From Spartobacteria bacterium LR76 (GTDB lineage: Bacteria > Verrucomicrobiota > Verrucomicrobiia > Chthoniobacterales > Terrimicrobiaceae), in NCBI GenBank assembly GCA_003054655.1, contig QAYZ01000015.1, positions 186,001 to 250,000 on the forward strand: a DNA stretch of 64,000 bases. The letters run 5' to 3'. Positions 17,107 through 25,801 of this stretch are shown piece by piece. How positions within the stretch are numbered: position 1 is the first letter of the stretch; every line of letters begins with the position of its first letter. The notes beneath the pieces were generated by a model. That model was given only the letters and a program-made list of their open reading frames with translations, was not told where the DNA came from and searched no databases. A program made the position numbers and the translations under genes.

Positions 17107-17598
17107 ATGAACGCTCGAAAGCACCTACCGACCGCACTGTCGTTTCTGTGCGCGATGGGCCTTGCCTGCGCCTCAGCCAGCGGGGAAGCCCGCACGCGGT
17201 TCGATGGAATCCGCACGACTGCATACACTTACGGAGCAGATCAAAACGGCTCCGGCAATGAAACCCGCAACGCCCTGGGCAAGCCCTTGAAGACCGGCAA
17301 GCTCCAAAGCGCCGCCGCCGACTGGTCGCAATGGCCCGTGGGCACCCACTTCCGGGTCGTGGAAACCGGCCAGGAATACATCGTCGACGACACGGGCAGC
17401 GCCCTCGTCGGCACCAACACCATCGACCTCTTCAAGTCCTCCACCCAGGCGATGAATCGCTGGGGCGTGCGTCACGTCACCATCGAGATCATCGAGTGGG
17501 GTTCCCCGGAGAAGAGCCTCGATATCCTGCGAGATCGCACCCGCGTGAAACACAACCGCGAGATGGTGCAGAAACTCGAGAAAGTCCTCGCAACCTGA
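17107..17598 (+). CDS. 3D-domain (double-psi beta-barrel) secreted protein
   Basis: 163 residues with a signal peptide (about 1-26, ending 'ACASASG') and a 3D-domain pattern: 'TTAYTYGADQNGSGNETRNA' followed by 'VGTHFRVVETGQEYIVDDTG' and 'TIDLFKSSTQAMNRWGVRH'. Such domains occur in lytic transglycosylase-like and resuscitation-type cell-wall enzymes. The mature protein is therefore probably periplasmic and acts on peptidoglycan. The catalytic residues are not confirmed. The hairpin immediately before the ATG could limit translation. Confidence 0.7.
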   Translation: MNARKHLPTALSFLCAMGLACASASGEARTRFDGIRTTAYTYGADQNGSGNETRNALGKPLKTGKLQSAAADWSQWPVGTHFRVVETGQEYIVDDTGSALVGTNTIDLFKSSTQAMNRWGVRHVTIEIIEWGSPEKSLDILRDRTRVKHNREMVQKLEKVLAT

Positions 17599-17636
17599 CC
17601 AGACTCCGGACGCTGCGCTCCAAACAGGAAGCCGTC

Positions 17637-17966
17637 CTAATTCCCCGACGCGATCCAGGAGGATTCGTCCGTGGAAACCACCAGCGACTGGAGGTCCGCC
17701 GCCTTGTCAAAATAGGCGTTGTAAAGCGCGACCTCCTCCTGGTGCTTCAGCCTGGCGGAGTAATCCGCCGTCCAGACTATCGCCACGGCGGCGACCGCCG
17801 AGATCGGGGCCACCCAGCGGAACCACCTCATAAAACCTCCCGCACGCGCCTGTTGCTCGGCACGCACGGTATTCACCACCCGCCGGACGAAATACGGCGA
17901 CGCGGCCCGACCGGGCGCTTTGCCCAGCAGATCCCAGAGTTCGTCGCGTTCGTCAGATGGTTTCAT
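17637..17966 (-). CDS. Hypothetical single-pass membrane protein
   Basis: 109 residues. An acidic and basic N-terminal stretch ('DERDELWDLLGKAPG', 'SPYFVRRVVNTVR') is followed by one transmembrane helix (about 49-66) and a short C-terminal tail. The layout resembles small anti-sigma-like or zinc-finger-less regulator proteins often encoded after sigma factor genes, but no sigma factor is adjacent. It lies 44 bp downstream of purH in the same direction and may be co-transcribed. Function unknown. Confidence 0.6.
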   Translation of the reverse strand: MKPSDERDELWDLLGKAPGRAASPYFVRRVVNTVRAEQQARAGGFMRWFRWVAPISAVAAVAIVWTADYSARLKHQEEVALYNAYFDKAADLQSLVVSTDESSWIASGN

Positions 17967-18010
17967 GGCTTCAGAGGATGAAACGCCCCGGCGAGGGGAA
18001 AGTTGCGGAT

Positions 18011-19534
18011 TTAGTGACGGAAATGTCGCAGGCCGGTGAAGACCATGGCCACGCCGTTTTCATTCGCGGCATTGATCACATCCTGGTCACGTACGGAGCC
18101 GCCGGGCTGGATCGCCGCCGTCGCACCCGCCTCGGCCGCGGCGATAAGGCCATCGGCAAACGGGAAAAAGGCATCGCTGCAAACCGCGCTGCCCTTGAGG
18201 GACAGGCCGGCCTCCTGGGCCTTCCACACCGCGATGCGGGAGGAATCCACTCGCGACATCTGGCCTGCGCCGATGCCCAGCGTGCGATCCTTGCCCGCGT
18301 AGACGATGGCGTTGGACTTCACGTGCTTCACGACCTTCCAGCCAAACTCCATCGCCTCGATCTCGTCCTTCGTCGGCGGACGCTGGGTGACGACCTTGTG
18401 CTCGAGTTCCGGTACGTCGGACGAGTCGCTGTCCTGCACGAGCAGGCCGCCGAGGACCGAACGAATGTCGCGCCCGCTCTCCGGCGGACGGCGCAGGAGC
18501 TTCATCAGGCGCAGATTCTTCTTCTTGGAAAGGAGCAGGCGGGCATCCGCGTCGAATTCCGGCGCGATGATCACCTCGCTGAAGATTTCCGAAATGCCCT
18601 TGGCCAGGGCGAGATTGAGCGGGCGGTTGCAGATGATGATGCCGCCAAAGGGTGCCTGCTTGTCCGTGGCAAAGGCCTTGTCCCAGGCCTCGCGCAGGTC
18701 GGGATCGGTGCCGACGCCGCAGGGGTTCGTATGCTTGAGGATCGCCACCGTGGGCTTGCTAAACTCGGTGATCAGCGCAGAGGCCGCGCTGATATCAAGG
18801 ATATTATTATAAGAGAGTTCCTTGCCCTGGAGCTTTTCAAAGTAGGAGCCAAAGTCCCCGTAAAGCTCGGCATGCTGGTGAGGGTTCTCACCGTAGCGGA
18901 GGCGGAGTTCGAGGGGTATCTCGATGCGGAAGGCTGCCGAGGTCTCCTGCTCCTTGTTGAGATATCCCGCGATCGTGCGGTCATAGGAGGATGTCGTGGT
19001 GAAGGCCTTGATGGCGAGGCGCTCGCGCACCGCGAGGCTCGTGCCGCCTCCCTCTTCCTTCATGCTCTCGATCACTGCCGCATAGTCGGCGGGATCGGTC
19101 ACGACCGTGACAGACTGGTAGTTCTTGGCCGCACTGCGGATCATCGACGGGCCGCCGATGTCGATCTGCTCGATCGCCTCGGCCAGAGTGACGTCTTCCT
19201 TCGCGATTGTCGCCTCGAAGGGATAGAGATTCACCACCACGAGATCGATGGGTTTGATGCCGTTGGCCGCCGCCTGGCGCTCGTGCTCCTCGTCGCCGCG
19301 GATGAAAAGCAGGCCGCCATGGATCTTCGGGTGCAGCGTCTTTACGCGTCCATCGAGGATTTCCGGCGAGCCGGTGAACTGGGAGACCTCCACCGTGGGG
19401 ATGCCCTCGGCTTGCAGGCTTTTCGCCGTTCCTCCTGTGGAGAGAATTTCCACCCCGTGAGCATGCAGCTCGCGGGCGAATTCCACGACACCGGTTTTAT
19501 CCGAGACAGAAATGAGCGCGCGTTGAATCTTCAT
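18011..19534 (-). CDS. purH: Bifunctional AICAR transformylase / IMP cyclohydrolase
   Basis: Catalyses the last two steps of de novo purine synthesis: formylation of AICAR, then ring closure to IMP. 507 residues, near the usual size. The N-terminal MGS-like cyclohydrolase domain (about 1-200) has '[15 protein letters not shown]', 'STGGTAKSL' and '[13 protein letters not shown]'. The AICAR transformylase domain follows with '[14 protein letters not shown]' and the catalytic 'LKHTNPCG' (Lys-His pair). The start is ATG at 19534. It is divergent from the ABC-2 permease gene by 118 bp. Confidence 0.95.
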   Translation of the reverse strand: MKIQRALISVSDKTGVVEFARELHAHGVEILSTGGTAKSLQAEGIPTVEVSQFTGSPEILDGRVKTLHPKIHGGLLFIRGDEEHERQAAANGIKPIDLVVVNLYPFEATIAKEDVTLAEAIEQIDIGGPSMIRSAAKNYQSVTVVTDPADYAAVIESMKEEGGGTSLAVRERLAIKAFTTTSSYDRTIAGYLNKEQETSAAFRIEIPLELRLRYGENPHQHAELYGDFGSYFEKLQGKELSYNNILDISAASALITEFSKPTVAILKHTNPCGVGTDPDLREAWDKAFATDKQAPFGGIIICNRPLNLALAKGISEIFSEVIIAPEFDADARLLLSKKKNLRLMKLLRRPPESGRDIRSVLGGLLVQDSDSSDVPELEHKVVTQRPPTKDEIEAMEFGWKVVKHVKSNAIVYAGKDRTLGIGAGQMSRVDSSRIAVWKAQEAGLSLKGSAVCSDAFFPFADGLIAAAEAGATAAIQPGGSVRDQDVINAANENGVAMVFTGLRHFRH

Positions 19535-19652
19535 TTGGCAACAAACGCGTCATGCTGGATGGAAGCGCGCCGCCTCGCGAGCACAAAATCGGCCCCGCGC
19601 TTTCCCCATCTCCGGGCTTTGCCTCCGTCCAGGAGGCGCTAGGCTGTCGCCG

Positions 19653-20462
19653 ATGCGTTCCGCCGCCAAATACTGCACCGTTTTCACGACCGGCCTGCAG
19701 AATACCTTTGTCTACCGGTGGAACTTCCTCCTGCGCTCGGTCTTCGAGTTTGTCCCCCTCATCGGCACTGTCTTCATCTGGCGGGCGCTCTTCGAGGCCC
19801 GGGGCGAGACCATCGCGGGGTATACCTTCGGGCAGATGATCTATTATTTCCTGCTCATCCTGCTGGTGGAGCATCTCGTGACACCCTCGGACGACGAGTG
19901 GCAGATCGCCTCCGACATCCGCAACGGCCAGATCAACAACTTCCTCTCCAAGCCCGTCGACTATCTCGCCTATCGCGTCACCCTCTTCCTCAGTTCCCGT
20001 CTGCTCTATACGATCATCACCATCGTGCCGGTGGCGGCGGTGTTCTTCTGGTTCCGGGGGTTTATCACTCTGCCGGAGTCATGGATCACATGGCCGATCT
20101 TCCTCGTCTCCCTCATCATGGCCGGAGCGCTCCAGTTCCTCATTGCCTACTCGCTGGCCATGATGGCCTTCTGGATCCTGGAGATCTCGACCATCGTCTT
20201 CATCCTTTACTCCTTCGAGTACTTCCTCAGCGGACGCCTATTCCCCCTCGATGTCATGCCCGGCTGGCTGCACAACATCCTCATGCTCCTGCCCTTCCCC
20301 TACGAACTCTACTTCCCCGTCGCGATCCTGACCGAGAAGGTGAAGGGCACGGAACTCTGGACCGGCCTCGGTATCCAGGCCGCCTGGGTCCTCATCGCCT
20401 TCCTCGGTGCCCGCGGGATGTGGCGGGCCGGGCTGCGGCGCTACGAGTCTGTCGGAGGATAA
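19653..20462 (+). CDS. ABC-2 type permease (COG4587-like)
   Basis: 269-residue membrane protein with about six transmembrane helices, resembling the permease class that normally occurs as two different subunits with one ATPase. Typical features are a start with 'FTTGLQNTFVYRWNFLLRS', a conserved 'IRNGQINNFLSKPVDY', and a final 'FPYELYFPVAIL' segment. No ATPase and no second permease are adjacent, so its partners must lie elsewhere or it is an orphan. It is followed after 4 bp by the EamA-type gene. Cargo unknown. Confidence 0.75.
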   Translation: MRSAAKYCTVFTTGLQNTFVYRWNFLLRSVFEFVPLIGTVFIWRALFEARGETIAGYTFGQMIYYFLLILLVEHLVTPSDDEWQIASDIRNGQINNFLSKPVDYLAYRVTLFLSSRLLYTIITIVPVAAVFFWFRGFITLPESWITWPIFLVSLIMAGALQFLIAYSLAMMAFWILEISTIVFILYSFEYFLSGRLFPLDVMPGWLHNILMLLPFPYELYFPVAILTEKVKGTELWTGLGIQAAWVLIAFLGARGMWRAGLRRYESVGG

Positions 20463-20466
20463 CATC

Positions 20467-20907
20467 ATGTGGTTCGTCTTCGCCATCGTTGCCGCCATCT
20501 GCTGGGGGGCGAGTTACGCCTCGAGCGGGCGGGTCATTGAGCGCGGCCTGTCGCCGCTGGTGTTTTTCTTCTATTTCACCGTTGCCGGGGCCAGTTGGTC
20601 GCTGGTGTCCTTGCTGATTTCCGGCAGAGGTTCCCGCATCCTCTCGGAGCCCCGGGCATTGGGAGGCGATGTCTGGTGGCTGGGTCTTTCCATCGTTGCC
20701 TCGTGCATCGGCGGCATCTGCATCTACCACGCCATCGGCGGTCGCAATGCCACCGTCGCCTCGCTCATCGAGATCTCCTATCCGCTCTTCGTCGCTCTCT
20801 TCGCCTGGCTGTTTTTCCGCGAACTGCAAATCAACTGGCAGACCGCGCTCGGAGGTCTGCTCATCCTCTCGGGAGTCGGAATCGTCTTTCTCTCCAACCG
20901 TTCGTAA
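20467..20907 (+). CDS. EamA-domain small membrane transporter (half-size DMT)
   Basis: 146 residues with four or five transmembrane helices, i.e. a single EamA repeat rather than the usual two (about 290 residues). It has 'IVAAICWGASYASSGRVIER' at the start and the EamA ending 'SLIEISYPLFVALFAWLFF' then 'GGLLILSGVGIVFLS'. It would need to dimerise to make a full transporter. ATG 20467 is chosen because a GGAGG lies about 8 bases before it. It follows the ABC-2 permease by 4 bp. Substrate unknown. Confidence 0.75.
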   Translation: MWFVFAIVAAICWGASYASSGRVIERGLSPLVFFFYFTVAGASWSLVSLLISGRGSRILSEPRALGGDVWWLGLSIVASCIGGICIYHAIGGRNATVASLIEISYPLFVALFAWLFFRELQINWQTALGGLLILSGVGIVFLSNRS

Positions 20908-21045
20908 AAAATGGCCAAATCCACGAGCTTTCGCCTTCCGCTGAAATCCAAAGGCGGATTCTCCTGCTCAAAGATGCCCGCTCACGGGGAAAATCGTCTT
21001 TTTCTCTTGCCACCCCAGACTCGCAAAATAGCCTGCCCATTTCGC

Positions 21046-23361
21046 ATGATGACACGTTGTTTTACGGCAGTCCTGATCTGGCTGGCAGGCGCAGTTTGCG
21101 CTCTCGCCCAGTTCGGCAGCTTCGGGGATGTGCCGGTTGAGATCAATGCCGATGGCAATACCCGCTTCGAGGGAGGCGTCGCCATCGCCGAGGACAACGT
21201 GCAGATCCACTACGGCGACTACAGCATTTATTGCGACTACGCCGAGTACAACCCCGACACCCGCGACGTCCTGCTCGTGGGCAACATCCGCCTCTACACG
21301 CCGACCGACCTCCTCACCGGCCAGCGCTCTCTCTTCAATCTCGAGACCAAGCAGATGCGCGCCCTCGAGTTCTCCGGCAGCCACTATCCCGCCCTCTTCC
21401 GCGCCACCAGCCTGCGCGCCCCGTCGTTGAACGAATTCAATGTCACCGACGCCATCATGACGACGCATGACTCCTCGCAGCCCGACTTTCATGTGAAGTC
21501 CCGCAGCCTCCGCATTTATCCCGACAGCCGCGTCATCCTGCTCAACTCGACACTCTATGTCGGCCAGACGCCGATTTTCTGGTTCCCATACCTCTTTGCC
21601 AACACCACGAATACCGGCTTTCAACTCCTCCCGGGCTACGATTCCCGCTGGGGTGCCTTCGTCCAGTCCTCCTACAGCTTCCCGATCGGCCCCAATAACA
21701 GCATCATCGCCAAGGCCCACCTCGACCTGCGTACGAAGTTCGGCCCGGCCGTTGGCGGCGACCTCCTCTTCCGCTACGGCAAGAATGACCGCAGCTTCGG
21801 CGAACTGATCACCTACTACGTCGCCGAGACCACGGATGTGAAGACCGTCGACGCTCCCGGCGAACCTGCCGAGACTCGCACCACCAATCGATACCGCGTC
21901 ACCTTCAAGCACCGGCTCTTCCTCACCGACGACATCTACGCCACGGCCGACCTCAACCTCATCAGCGACGTCGACTTCCTTGAGGACTTTTATCCTTCCG
22001 AGTTCCGGGTCGACCCTTACCCCGACAGTTACCTGAGCGTGACCAAGTGGGACGAGTTCTACACCCTCACGCTCCTCGGCCGCTGGCAGCTCAATGACTT
22101 CCAGGATACCACGGAGCGCCTGCCGGAGGCCGTCTTCGACTTCAAGCAGCATCGCCTTTTCGGCCTTCCGATCTATTACGATGGAGAGACCAGCGCGGGC
22201 AGCTATCGCCGCATGTTCTCGGATGATCCTCAGTTCGACGAGACCGAGTTTGAAAACTACGGTTCATTCCGCTTCGACACCTTCCACCAGCTCTCCTACC
22301 CGATGCAGTGGTTTGAGTGGCTGAACATCATCCCTCGCGCTGGCATCCGCGCCACGGCCTACTCAAAGAGCGGCTCTTTCATCAACCAGACAGGCATCGA
22401 GGAGGTCGACCCCGAGACCGGGGAGGTGCAGATCATCGACGGACCCAACCAGCCCAACGAACTCAACGCTCCGACCACCCAGCTCAATAATGGCGGCTCG
22501 ATCTTCCGCCCGGTGGCGAACTTCGGCATCGAGGCTTCCACGAAGTTCTCCAAGGCCTACGAGAAGATCCAGTCCCGCTGGCTCGGCCTCGACGGCGTGC
22601 GCCATGTCGTCCAGCCGTACATGAACTACTCGTCTGTCTATAATTTCGGCCCGGGACCGGACGAGATTCTCCAGTTTGATCGCGTGGTGCCGTCGACCCA
22701 GCTCCAGCCCATCGACTTCCCGCAATTCACCGCCATCGATACCATCGACACCTGGAACATCATGCGCCTCGGTGTCCGGAACCGCCTCCAGACCCGACGC
22801 GACCAGAGCACCTACCAGTGGTTCACGATCGACTCCTTCGTCGACATCAACTTCCAGAACCCCTACACCGACGCCGCCGTATCGAACTTCTTCAACCTCA
22901 TGCGGTTCCGTCCCGTCCAGTGGTTCTACCTCGACGTGCAGTCCCAGACCCCGATGGTCGAGGAGGGATTCACGGAGTACAACACGGGCTTCAACTTCAT
23001 GCCGACGCGTGACACGTACTTCCGCATCGGCCATCGTTACATCGAGGGTAACGAGTACTTCGACAACAACAGCCAGCTCGACTTCTACGCGTACTTCCGG
23101 GTGAACGACAACTGGGCCTTCAGCTTCTACGAGCAGTACGAGTTTGAATCCTCGGTACTCCAGTACCAGCGCTATCTGCTCCATCGCGATCTCTCGAGCT
23201 GGGTGGCCTCCGTCGGCGCTCAGGTGCGCGACAACCAGGGCGGCGACACCGACTACGGCCTCCTTCTCATCCTCTCGCTGAAGGACGCCCCGCAGGTCAC
23301 CCTGCCGTTTGCGTTCGACAACGCGACGTCGCCGATGCAGCCCAACTCCAGCGACAACTAG
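21046..23361 (+). CDS. lptD: LPS-assembly protein LptD-like outer-membrane protein
   Basis: About 771 residues. I chose ATG 21046 because it gives a proper signal peptide ('TAVLIWLAGAVCALA'), while the frame extends 45 codons upstream without signal features. An OstA-like N-terminal periplasmic domain ('EINADGNTRFEGGVAIAEDN', 'YNPDTRDVLLVGNIRLYTP') is followed by a long aromatic-rich beta-barrel region and a C-terminus without a terminal Phe. LptD inserts LPS into the outer leaflet. The kdsB and heptose genes in this window agree with LPS production. The assignment is by architecture and the OstA pattern. Confidence 0.82.
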   Translation: MMTRCFTAVLIWLAGAVCALAQFGSFGDVPVEINADGNTRFEGGVAIAEDNVQIHYGDYSIYCDYAEYNPDTRDVLLVGNIRLYTPTDLLTGQRSLFNLETKQMRALEFSGSHYPALFRATSLRAPSLNEFNVTDAIMTTHDSSQPDFHVKSRSLRIYPDSRVILLNSTLYVGQTPIFWFPYLFANTTNTGFQLLPGYDSRWGAFVQSSYSFPIGPNNSIIAKAHLDLRTKFGPAVGGDLLFRYGKNDRSFGELITYYVAETTDVKTVDAPGEPAETRTTNRYRVTFKHRLFLTDDIYATADLNLISDVDFLEDFYPSEFRVDPYPDSYLSVTKWDEFYTLTLLGRWQLNDFQDTTERLPEAVFDFKQHRLFGLPIYYDGETSAGSYRRMFSDDPQFDETEFENYGSFRFDTFHQLSYPMQWFEWLNIIPRAGIRATAYSKSGSFINQTGIEEVDPETGEVQIIDGPNQPNELNAPTTQLNNGGSIFRPVANFGIEASTKFSKAYEKIQSRWLGLDGVRHVVQPYMNYSSVYNFGPGPDEILQFDRVVPSTQLQPIDFPQFTAIDTIDTWNIMRLGVRNRLQTRRDQSTYQWFTIDSFVDINFQNPYTDAAVSNFFNLMRFRPVQWFYLDVQSQTPMVEEGFTEYNTGFNFMPTRDTYFRIGHRYIEGNEYFDNNSQLDFYAYFRVNDNWAFSFYEQYEFESSVLQYQRYLLHRDLSSWVASVGAQVRDNQGGDTDYGLLLILSLKDAPQVTLPFAFDNATSPMQPNSSDN

Positions 23362-23712
23362 GCACGGCGAGTTTTCAGCCGAGGCGCCTCCGGAGTTGAT
23401 GAGCGCCGCCTACCGGGGTGGGAGCCGGTTCGCCGCGCAGCTTCAATAGCCGCCGCTCAGAAACCGAATCTCCCAAGATCGTTTTTCTGAAGCGTCACTC
23501 TTCCTGTCTCGGAAAAGGACAAGAGGGATGAGGCCGGTTCCCAGCAAACGCCTGCCGATTGCATCTCTCACACAGAGTCCACCGCCAATTTTGCGTTCCC
23601 TGGCTGTACCCGGTAACAAATGGGGATCACCCCTCCCTTGGGATACGACCTCGCTACGGTCGCCCGCACCCGCCCGGCGAGTGCGTGCGCCCAACGCGCT
23701 ATCCCAGTGTCC
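23362..23712. other. Gene-free, palindrome-rich stretch
   Basis: About 350 bp between lptD and a small membrane-protein gene. The only sizeable open frame (23443-23694, minus, 83 codons) has a low-complexity Arg-rich product and I do not accept it. Two tandem hairpins stand out: CGACC/GGTCG around TCGCTAC (23646-23662), and an imperfect GCAC...GTGC element around CGCCCGGCG (23666-23684). A GTAGGCGG motif (minus strand, near 23426-23433) recalls the palindromes at 2186 and 5458. No tRNA-like fold was recognised. Confidence 0.5.
23646..23684. repeat. Tandem REP-like hairpins
   Basis: Two adjacent short inverted repeats: CGACC-TCGCTAC-GGTCG, then GCACCCGCCCGGCGAGTGC with one mismatch. Neither is followed by a T-run. 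They may be a repetitive extragenic palindrome; other copies outside the window would settle this. Confidence 0.45.
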
Positions 23713-23940
23713 TTACGGGGCGTGCTTGCGGCGCTCGTCGGCGGCCACTCCCGCGACTGCGAAAAGTATGCCTCCGATCATCACCAGCCCGAAGCCGGCC
23801 ACAGACAATACGGACGCGACAGTCGTCACTGCGGCCTGCGAATGTGCAGGCTGCGGAGCGCCCGTCAGGTATGCCGCAATGTCCGGAGACGCCATGGCAA
23901 ACAATCCCGTCAGGATCACAATGATGGCTAGACCTTTCAT
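23713..23940 (-). CDS. Small two-helix membrane protein
   Basis: 75 residues, using the ATG at 23940 because a GAGG lies 5 bases before it; a longer start at 23967 is possible. Two hydrophobic segments ('GLAIIVILTGLFAMASP' and 'VLSVAGFGLVMIGGILFAVA') are separated by a short loop, and the tail is basic ('DERRKHAP'). It lies 51 bp downstream of gspG in the same direction, so it could be part of the gspF-gspG transcript. No family recognised. Confidence 0.55.
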   Translation of the reverse strand: MKGLAIIVILTGLFAMASPDIAAYLTGAPQPAHSQAAVTTVASVLSVAGFGLVMIGGILFAVAGVAADERRKHAP

Positions 23941-23991
23941 GGTGTCCTCAAAGAAAGCTTCCTCCATTTCCAGAGGAACGCAACCCGGGAC

Positions 23992-24450
23992 TTACCAGTT
24001 TTTGATCCAGCCGTTGGAGTTCGTTCCCTTGTTGGCCGCGGTCCAGAGATCGAAGAAATTCGATCCGCTGCGATTGGTGTTTCCGGGATACTGGTATCCG
24101 TAGGTCACGCCCCAAGGATCGATCATATCGCCATTGGAGTTGGTCATGTTCTTCGGAAACTCGAAGTAGACCTTCCCAGTGGCTGGCATGAGGTTCGTCA
24201 CGACAAATTTGTTGCCGGTGGCGTTCGTATTGAATGTCCCAGTCGGGTAATCCCCATTATCCGCCTTGTAGCTTTCCAGAGCCGCGCCGAGCGCCGCGAT
24301 CTCGCTTTGGGCGCGACTGCGGGCCGCCTTGTCCTGGATGCCGCCCGCGGTGCTGAGCACGAGGGCGGCCAGGATGGCGATGATCGTGATGACGACCAGG
24401 AGCTCTACCAGCGTAAAGCCATGGGGAAAGAAGCGTTTCTTCATGTTCAT
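23992..24450 (-). CDS. gspG: Type II secretion major pseudopilin GspG-like
   Basis: 152 residues. Prepilin leader and 'GFTLVELLVVITIIAILAAL' (cleavage after the Gly, Glu at +5), then a short soluble domain with 'DNGDYPTGTFN' and 'DPWGVTYGYQYPG', the pattern of the GspG calcium-binding and beta-sheet region. It would form the periplasmic pseudopilus of a type II-like secretion machine. It is encoded 9 bp downstream of gspF. The other gsp genes are not in this window, so the partner ATPase and secretin must lie elsewhere. Confidence 0.88.
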   Translation of the reverse strand: MNMKKRFFPHGFTLVELLVVITIIAILAALVLSTAGGIQDKAARSRAQSEIAALGAALESYKADNGDYPTGTFNTNATGNKFVVTNLMPATGKVYFEFPKNMTNSNGDMIDPWGVTYGYQYPGNTNRSGSNFFDLWTAANKGTNSNGWIKNW

Positions 24451-24459
24451 GGGGAGCGG

Positions 24460-25740
24460 TTAGCCGCCTTGCTGCTGCATACCGCTGATGATGCTGATGA
24501 GCGGCAGGAAGAGAGCGATAACGATCGTACCGACCACGATGGCCAGGAACACGATCATGATCGGCTCGAGGAGCGAGGTGAGACCGGCCACGGCATTATC
24601 GACTTCGTCGTCGTAAACTTCCGCGACCTTGAGCAGCATCTCCGGCAGTTGTCCGGTCTCCTCACCCACGTCGATCATGCTGATGACCATGGGCGGAAAC
24701 ACGCCGCTGGCCTCCAGCGGGTGAACGATGGATTCACCTTCCTTGACGCTGTCGTGCACCTTGCCGATGGCTGTGGCGATGACAGAGTTGCCAGCGGTCT
24801 CGCGGGTAATATTGAGAGCCTGAAGGATGGGCACGCCGCTCGTCACGAGCGTACCGAGCGTACGGCTGAAGCGGGAGATCGCACTCTTGCGGGTGAGGTC
24901 GCCAAAGAGCGGGGCCTTGAGCTTGAAGGCGTCGATGATCGCGCCTCCCTTGGCGGTCTTGCTCATCACATTGTACCCGATGATGAGCAGGATGATGCCT
25001 CCGATGATTAGGAGGACGTTGCTCTTGACCATGTTACTCGTGGCGATGACAAAGGTCGTGAGGGCCGGCAGCGGCTTGCCACCGAGCATGTCGTCAAAGA
25101 TCGCCTGGAACTTCGGCACGATGAACACGAGCAGGAAGCCCATGATCAGGATGGCGATCACCAGCACGATCGCCGGGTAAAACATGGCTGACACGACCTT
25201 GTTTTTGATCTTCTGGGCCTTTTCCTGAAACTCAGCCAGACGCAGGAGCACCAGCTCCAGCACACCGCCGAGCTCACCGGCCTTCACCATGTTCACATAC
25301 AGCTTGTTGAAGATCTTCGGGTGCCCGGCCAGACTCTCCGAGAAGGTGCCGCCGCCCTGCACGGCCTCGGCCAGACTCATGATCACCTTGCGCAGGACCT
25401 GATCGGGCTCCTGCTTGGCCAGCACGGTGAGACCGCGCAAAAGGGGCAGACCGGCATCGATCAGCGTGGCAAGCTGACGGGTGAAAATCATCAGCGTCTT
25501 GCCCTTGACCGTCTTGCGCTCAAGAAAAGGGATGGAAATGTTGATTTCCTTCTTCGCAACAGCCGCAGCCTTGGGGGCCTTGATCTTTGGTGCCTTTCCC
25601 TTGCCCTCTTCAAAGATGCTTTTCGGGAAATATCCTGCCTGGCGGAGCTGGCCCACCGCAGCATTTTGAGAGTCGGCTTCAATAACTCCCGAGGCTTCTT
25701 GGCCGCGGGCGTCTAGGGCAACGTAGGAATATCGAGGCAT
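24460..25740 (-). CDS. gspF: Type II secretion / type IV pilus inner-membrane platform protein (GspF/PilC)
   Basis: 426 residues with the duplicated T2SSF layout. The N-terminal domain begins 'YSYVALDARGQEASGVIEAD'. The first T2SSF repeat has 'FTRQLATLIDAGLPLLRGL' and the second 'FSRTLGTLVTSGVPILQAL'. Three transmembrane segments lie at about 175, 225 and 385 or later. The closing 'SLLEPIMIVFLAIVVGTIV' is the family signature. It anchors the cytoplasmic ATPase to the pseudopilus. It forms a two-gene unit with gspG. Confidence 0.93.
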   Translation of the reverse strand: MPRYSYVALDARGQEASGVIEADSQNAAVGQLRQAGYFPKSIFEEGKGKAPKIKAPKAAAVAKKEINISIPFLERKTVKGKTLMIFTRQLATLIDAGLPLLRGLTVLAKQEPDQVLRKVIMSLAEAVQGGGTFSESLAGHPKIFNKLYVNMVKAGELGGVLELVLLRLAEFQEKAQKIKNKVVSAMFYPAIVLVIAILIMGFLLVFIVPKFQAIFDDMLGGKPLPALTTFVIATSNMVKSNVLLIIGGIILLIIGYNVMSKTAKGGAIIDAFKLKAPLFGDLTRKSAISRFSRTLGTLVTSGVPILQALNITRETAGNSVIATAIGKVHDSVKEGESIVHPLEASGVFPPMVISMIDVGEETGQLPEMLLKVAEVYDDEVDNAVAGLTSLLEPIMIVFLAIVVGTIVIALFLPLISIISGMQQQGG

Positions 25741-25801
25741 GATGGGGTGAACGAGTCGATCTGGTTAAAATACACTGTCTGCCCGGCGAGGAAAGAACTG
25801 T

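Noticed and set aside
20911-21045. 45-codon N-terminal extension of lptD
   Set aside because: It is Lys/Arg-rich and would bury the signal peptide; the ATG at 21046 gives a standard exported N-terminus.
22363-23184. Minus-strand frame inside lptD
   Set aside because: It shadows the barrel region; LptD has a signal peptide and an OstA domain in the forward frame.
23443-23694. An 83-codon minus-strand open frame in the lptD-downstream gap
   Set aside because: Arg/Gly-rich product with no domain, no ribosome-binding site, and it crosses the two hairpins at 23646-23684.
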